Below, in pieces: positions 6,168 through 6,817 of a stretch of DNA of 6,817 bases. The notes under the pieces were generated by a model. That model had not been told where the DNA came from. It saw only the letters and a program-made list of their open reading frames with translations, and did not search any database. The position numbers and the translations under genes are program-made. The DNA is taken from contig JAVHLO010000187.1 in the NCBI GenBank assembly GCA_031082105.1, positions 1-6,817 of the forward strand. The letters are read 5' to 3'. The stretch comes from Planctomycetota bacterium (GTDB taxonomy: Bacteria > Planctomycetota > MHYJ01 > JACQXL01 > JAVHLO01). Positions within the stretch are counted from its first letter, which is position 1. Every line of letters begins with the position of its first letter.

Positions 6168-6701
6168 CTACTGCGGCGGAAACACGGCATCTTCGTCTTC
6201 GTCCGGCATGTTGAGCAGCTCGGCGATCGTGAACTTCAACCGCCAGACATTCACCGTCGTCTCAGCGCCGTCTTCCTCCTTGCGAGCCACCTGCTCGCGC
6301 ACAAGCCGGTATTCTCTCTTGAATTCCGCCCGCACGGGGTGCTGGAACGTGAATGTCCCCGAGGCGCCGTCGGCGGCAAGCCGGACGTCCACGAGGTTCC
6401 AGGTCGTGAACTGCCAGAAGAGCAGCCCGCCTATCTTCGTCTTTTCAAAAAGCTCACGAAAATGGAACGGCGTGTAGCGCTTGCGGGTGTCCTTTGAGAG
6501 TAGCAGGTACGCCTTCTTCCACTCCTGGCCGCGGAGGTTTCGTCCGAAGGCGACAATGAGCTCGCGCGGCCCAGAGTCCTCGGAGACCACCGCCGGCCCG
6601 GGCGGAGGGGTGGCGCATCCGAGCGCCAGGCCGACCAAGATCAGCGCCGGGAGCATCCGAACGGCGGTGTCCGCGCGGCGCTCGAACATCTTATTGTTCA
6701 T
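6168..6701 (-). CDS. Predicted lipoprotein of unknown function, possibly NTF2-like fold
   Basis: The 177-residue product starts with a short basic n-region (FERRADTAVR), then a hydrophobic stretch (about 17-27) ending LALGC. Cys29 is a plausible lipidation site, fitting the general lipoprotein signal rule although -3 is Ala rather than the usual Leu. A Pro-rich tether (TPPPGP) follows. The segment GQEWKKAYLLLSKDTRKRY (about 58-76) followed by FRELFEK, and then alternating strands, recalls small NTF2-like/DUF4878-type lipoproteins; this is a pattern impression only. Ala at +2 does not suggest inner-membrane retention under E. coli rules. The C-terminus is acidic (MPDEDEDAV). It is 154 bp upstream of ppdK on the same strand, so co-transcription is possible but not implied. 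No Shine-Dalgarno sequence is seen before Met1; Met5 (6689) is an alternative start. The function is not recognised. Confidence 0.8.
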   Translation of the reverse strand: MNNKMFERRADTAVRMLPALILVGLALGCATPPPGPAVVSEDSGPRELIVAFGRNLRGQEWKKAYLLLSKDTRKRYTPFHFRELFEKTKIGGLLFWQFTTWNLVDVRLAADGASGTFTFQHPVRAEFKREYRLVREQVARKEEDGAETTVNVWRLKFTIAELLNMPDEDEDAVFPPQ

Positions 6702-6746
6702 CCGGAGAAGCGAATAACGAAAACCAAGAAGCTAACCCGGCCTATT

Positions 6747-6786
6747 CCCCTGTCCCCCGCGCCCCGTCCGTTGCCCCGCCTACCCC
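6747..6786 (-). other. Candidate G-quadruplex upstream of the lipoprotein gene
   Basis: The - strand carries five consecutive G-tracts, complementary to C-runs at 6783-6786, 6774-6777, 6762-6765, 6754-6758 and 6747-6750. From 5' to 3' on the - strand the loops are 5, 8, 3 and 3 bases. Any four neighbouring tracts could form a four-tetrad quadruplex. It ends 46 bases before the lipoprotein start codon, so it may lie in the promoter or 5' leader. The remainder of 6702-6817 holds no recognisable gene. Confidence 0.6.
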
Positions 6787-6817
6787 GCCTTCCGATTCCT
6801 CTGGCGGGAACAAGTAG

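Noticed and set aside
6702..6817. Pro-rich + strand frame ending with TAG at the window edge
   Set aside because: It could be read as a Pro/Ser-rich protein tail, but it has no ATG-started frame upstream, runs antisense into the lipoprotein gene, and is explained by the C-runs of the quadruplex motif.

Overview
The window is GC-rich DNA, most likely from an uncultured free-living bacterium. It carries four genes. One, on the + strand, enters from the left edge; the other three are on the - strand, in transcription order lipoprotein, ppdK, kinase. Three things together hint at the Planctomycetota/PVC or a neighbouring environmental phylum: a multidomain Hanks-type kinase, a eukaryote-like saccharopine dehydrogenase, and spacers full of degenerate short-word repeats. 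This assignment is an inference and is weak; no rRNA or marker gene is present.

Region by region: bases 2-988 (+) are the C-terminal two-thirds or so of a saccharopine dehydrogenase (lysine metabolism), cut by the window edge. Bases 989-1320 separate two convergent genes. They hold two families of short degenerate repeats and a weak terminator-like hairpin. Bases 1321-3009 (-) encode a 562-residue serine/threonine kinase. It has four 24-residue MshEN-type motifs (two tandem domains), a four-cysteine zinc ribbon, a linker, the kinase domain and one C-terminal membrane helix. Bases 3010-3280 hold oppositely oriented AGAGC-type repeat tracts, a GC-rich hairpin and a possible kinase promoter. Bases 3281-6013 (-) encode a complete pyruvate phosphate dikinase with all expected catalytic motifs. 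Bases 6168-6701 (-) encode a small predicted lipoprotein of unknown function. Its upstream region (6702-6817) carries five consecutive G4-5 tracts on the - strand, a strong G-quadruplex candidate.

The genes do not form an obvious pathway. PPDK sits at the pyruvate/PEP node and saccharopine dehydrogenase belongs to lysine metabolism. The kinase is a plausible membrane-anchored signalling protein whose N-terminus resembles known c-di-GMP-binding modules. The spacers (154 bp and 271 bp) and the repeats suggest separate transcription units rather than a tight operon. The most interesting object is the kinase: a possible direct link between cyclic-dinucleotide sensing and Ser/Thr phosphorylation, although three of its four motifs lack the leading arginine.
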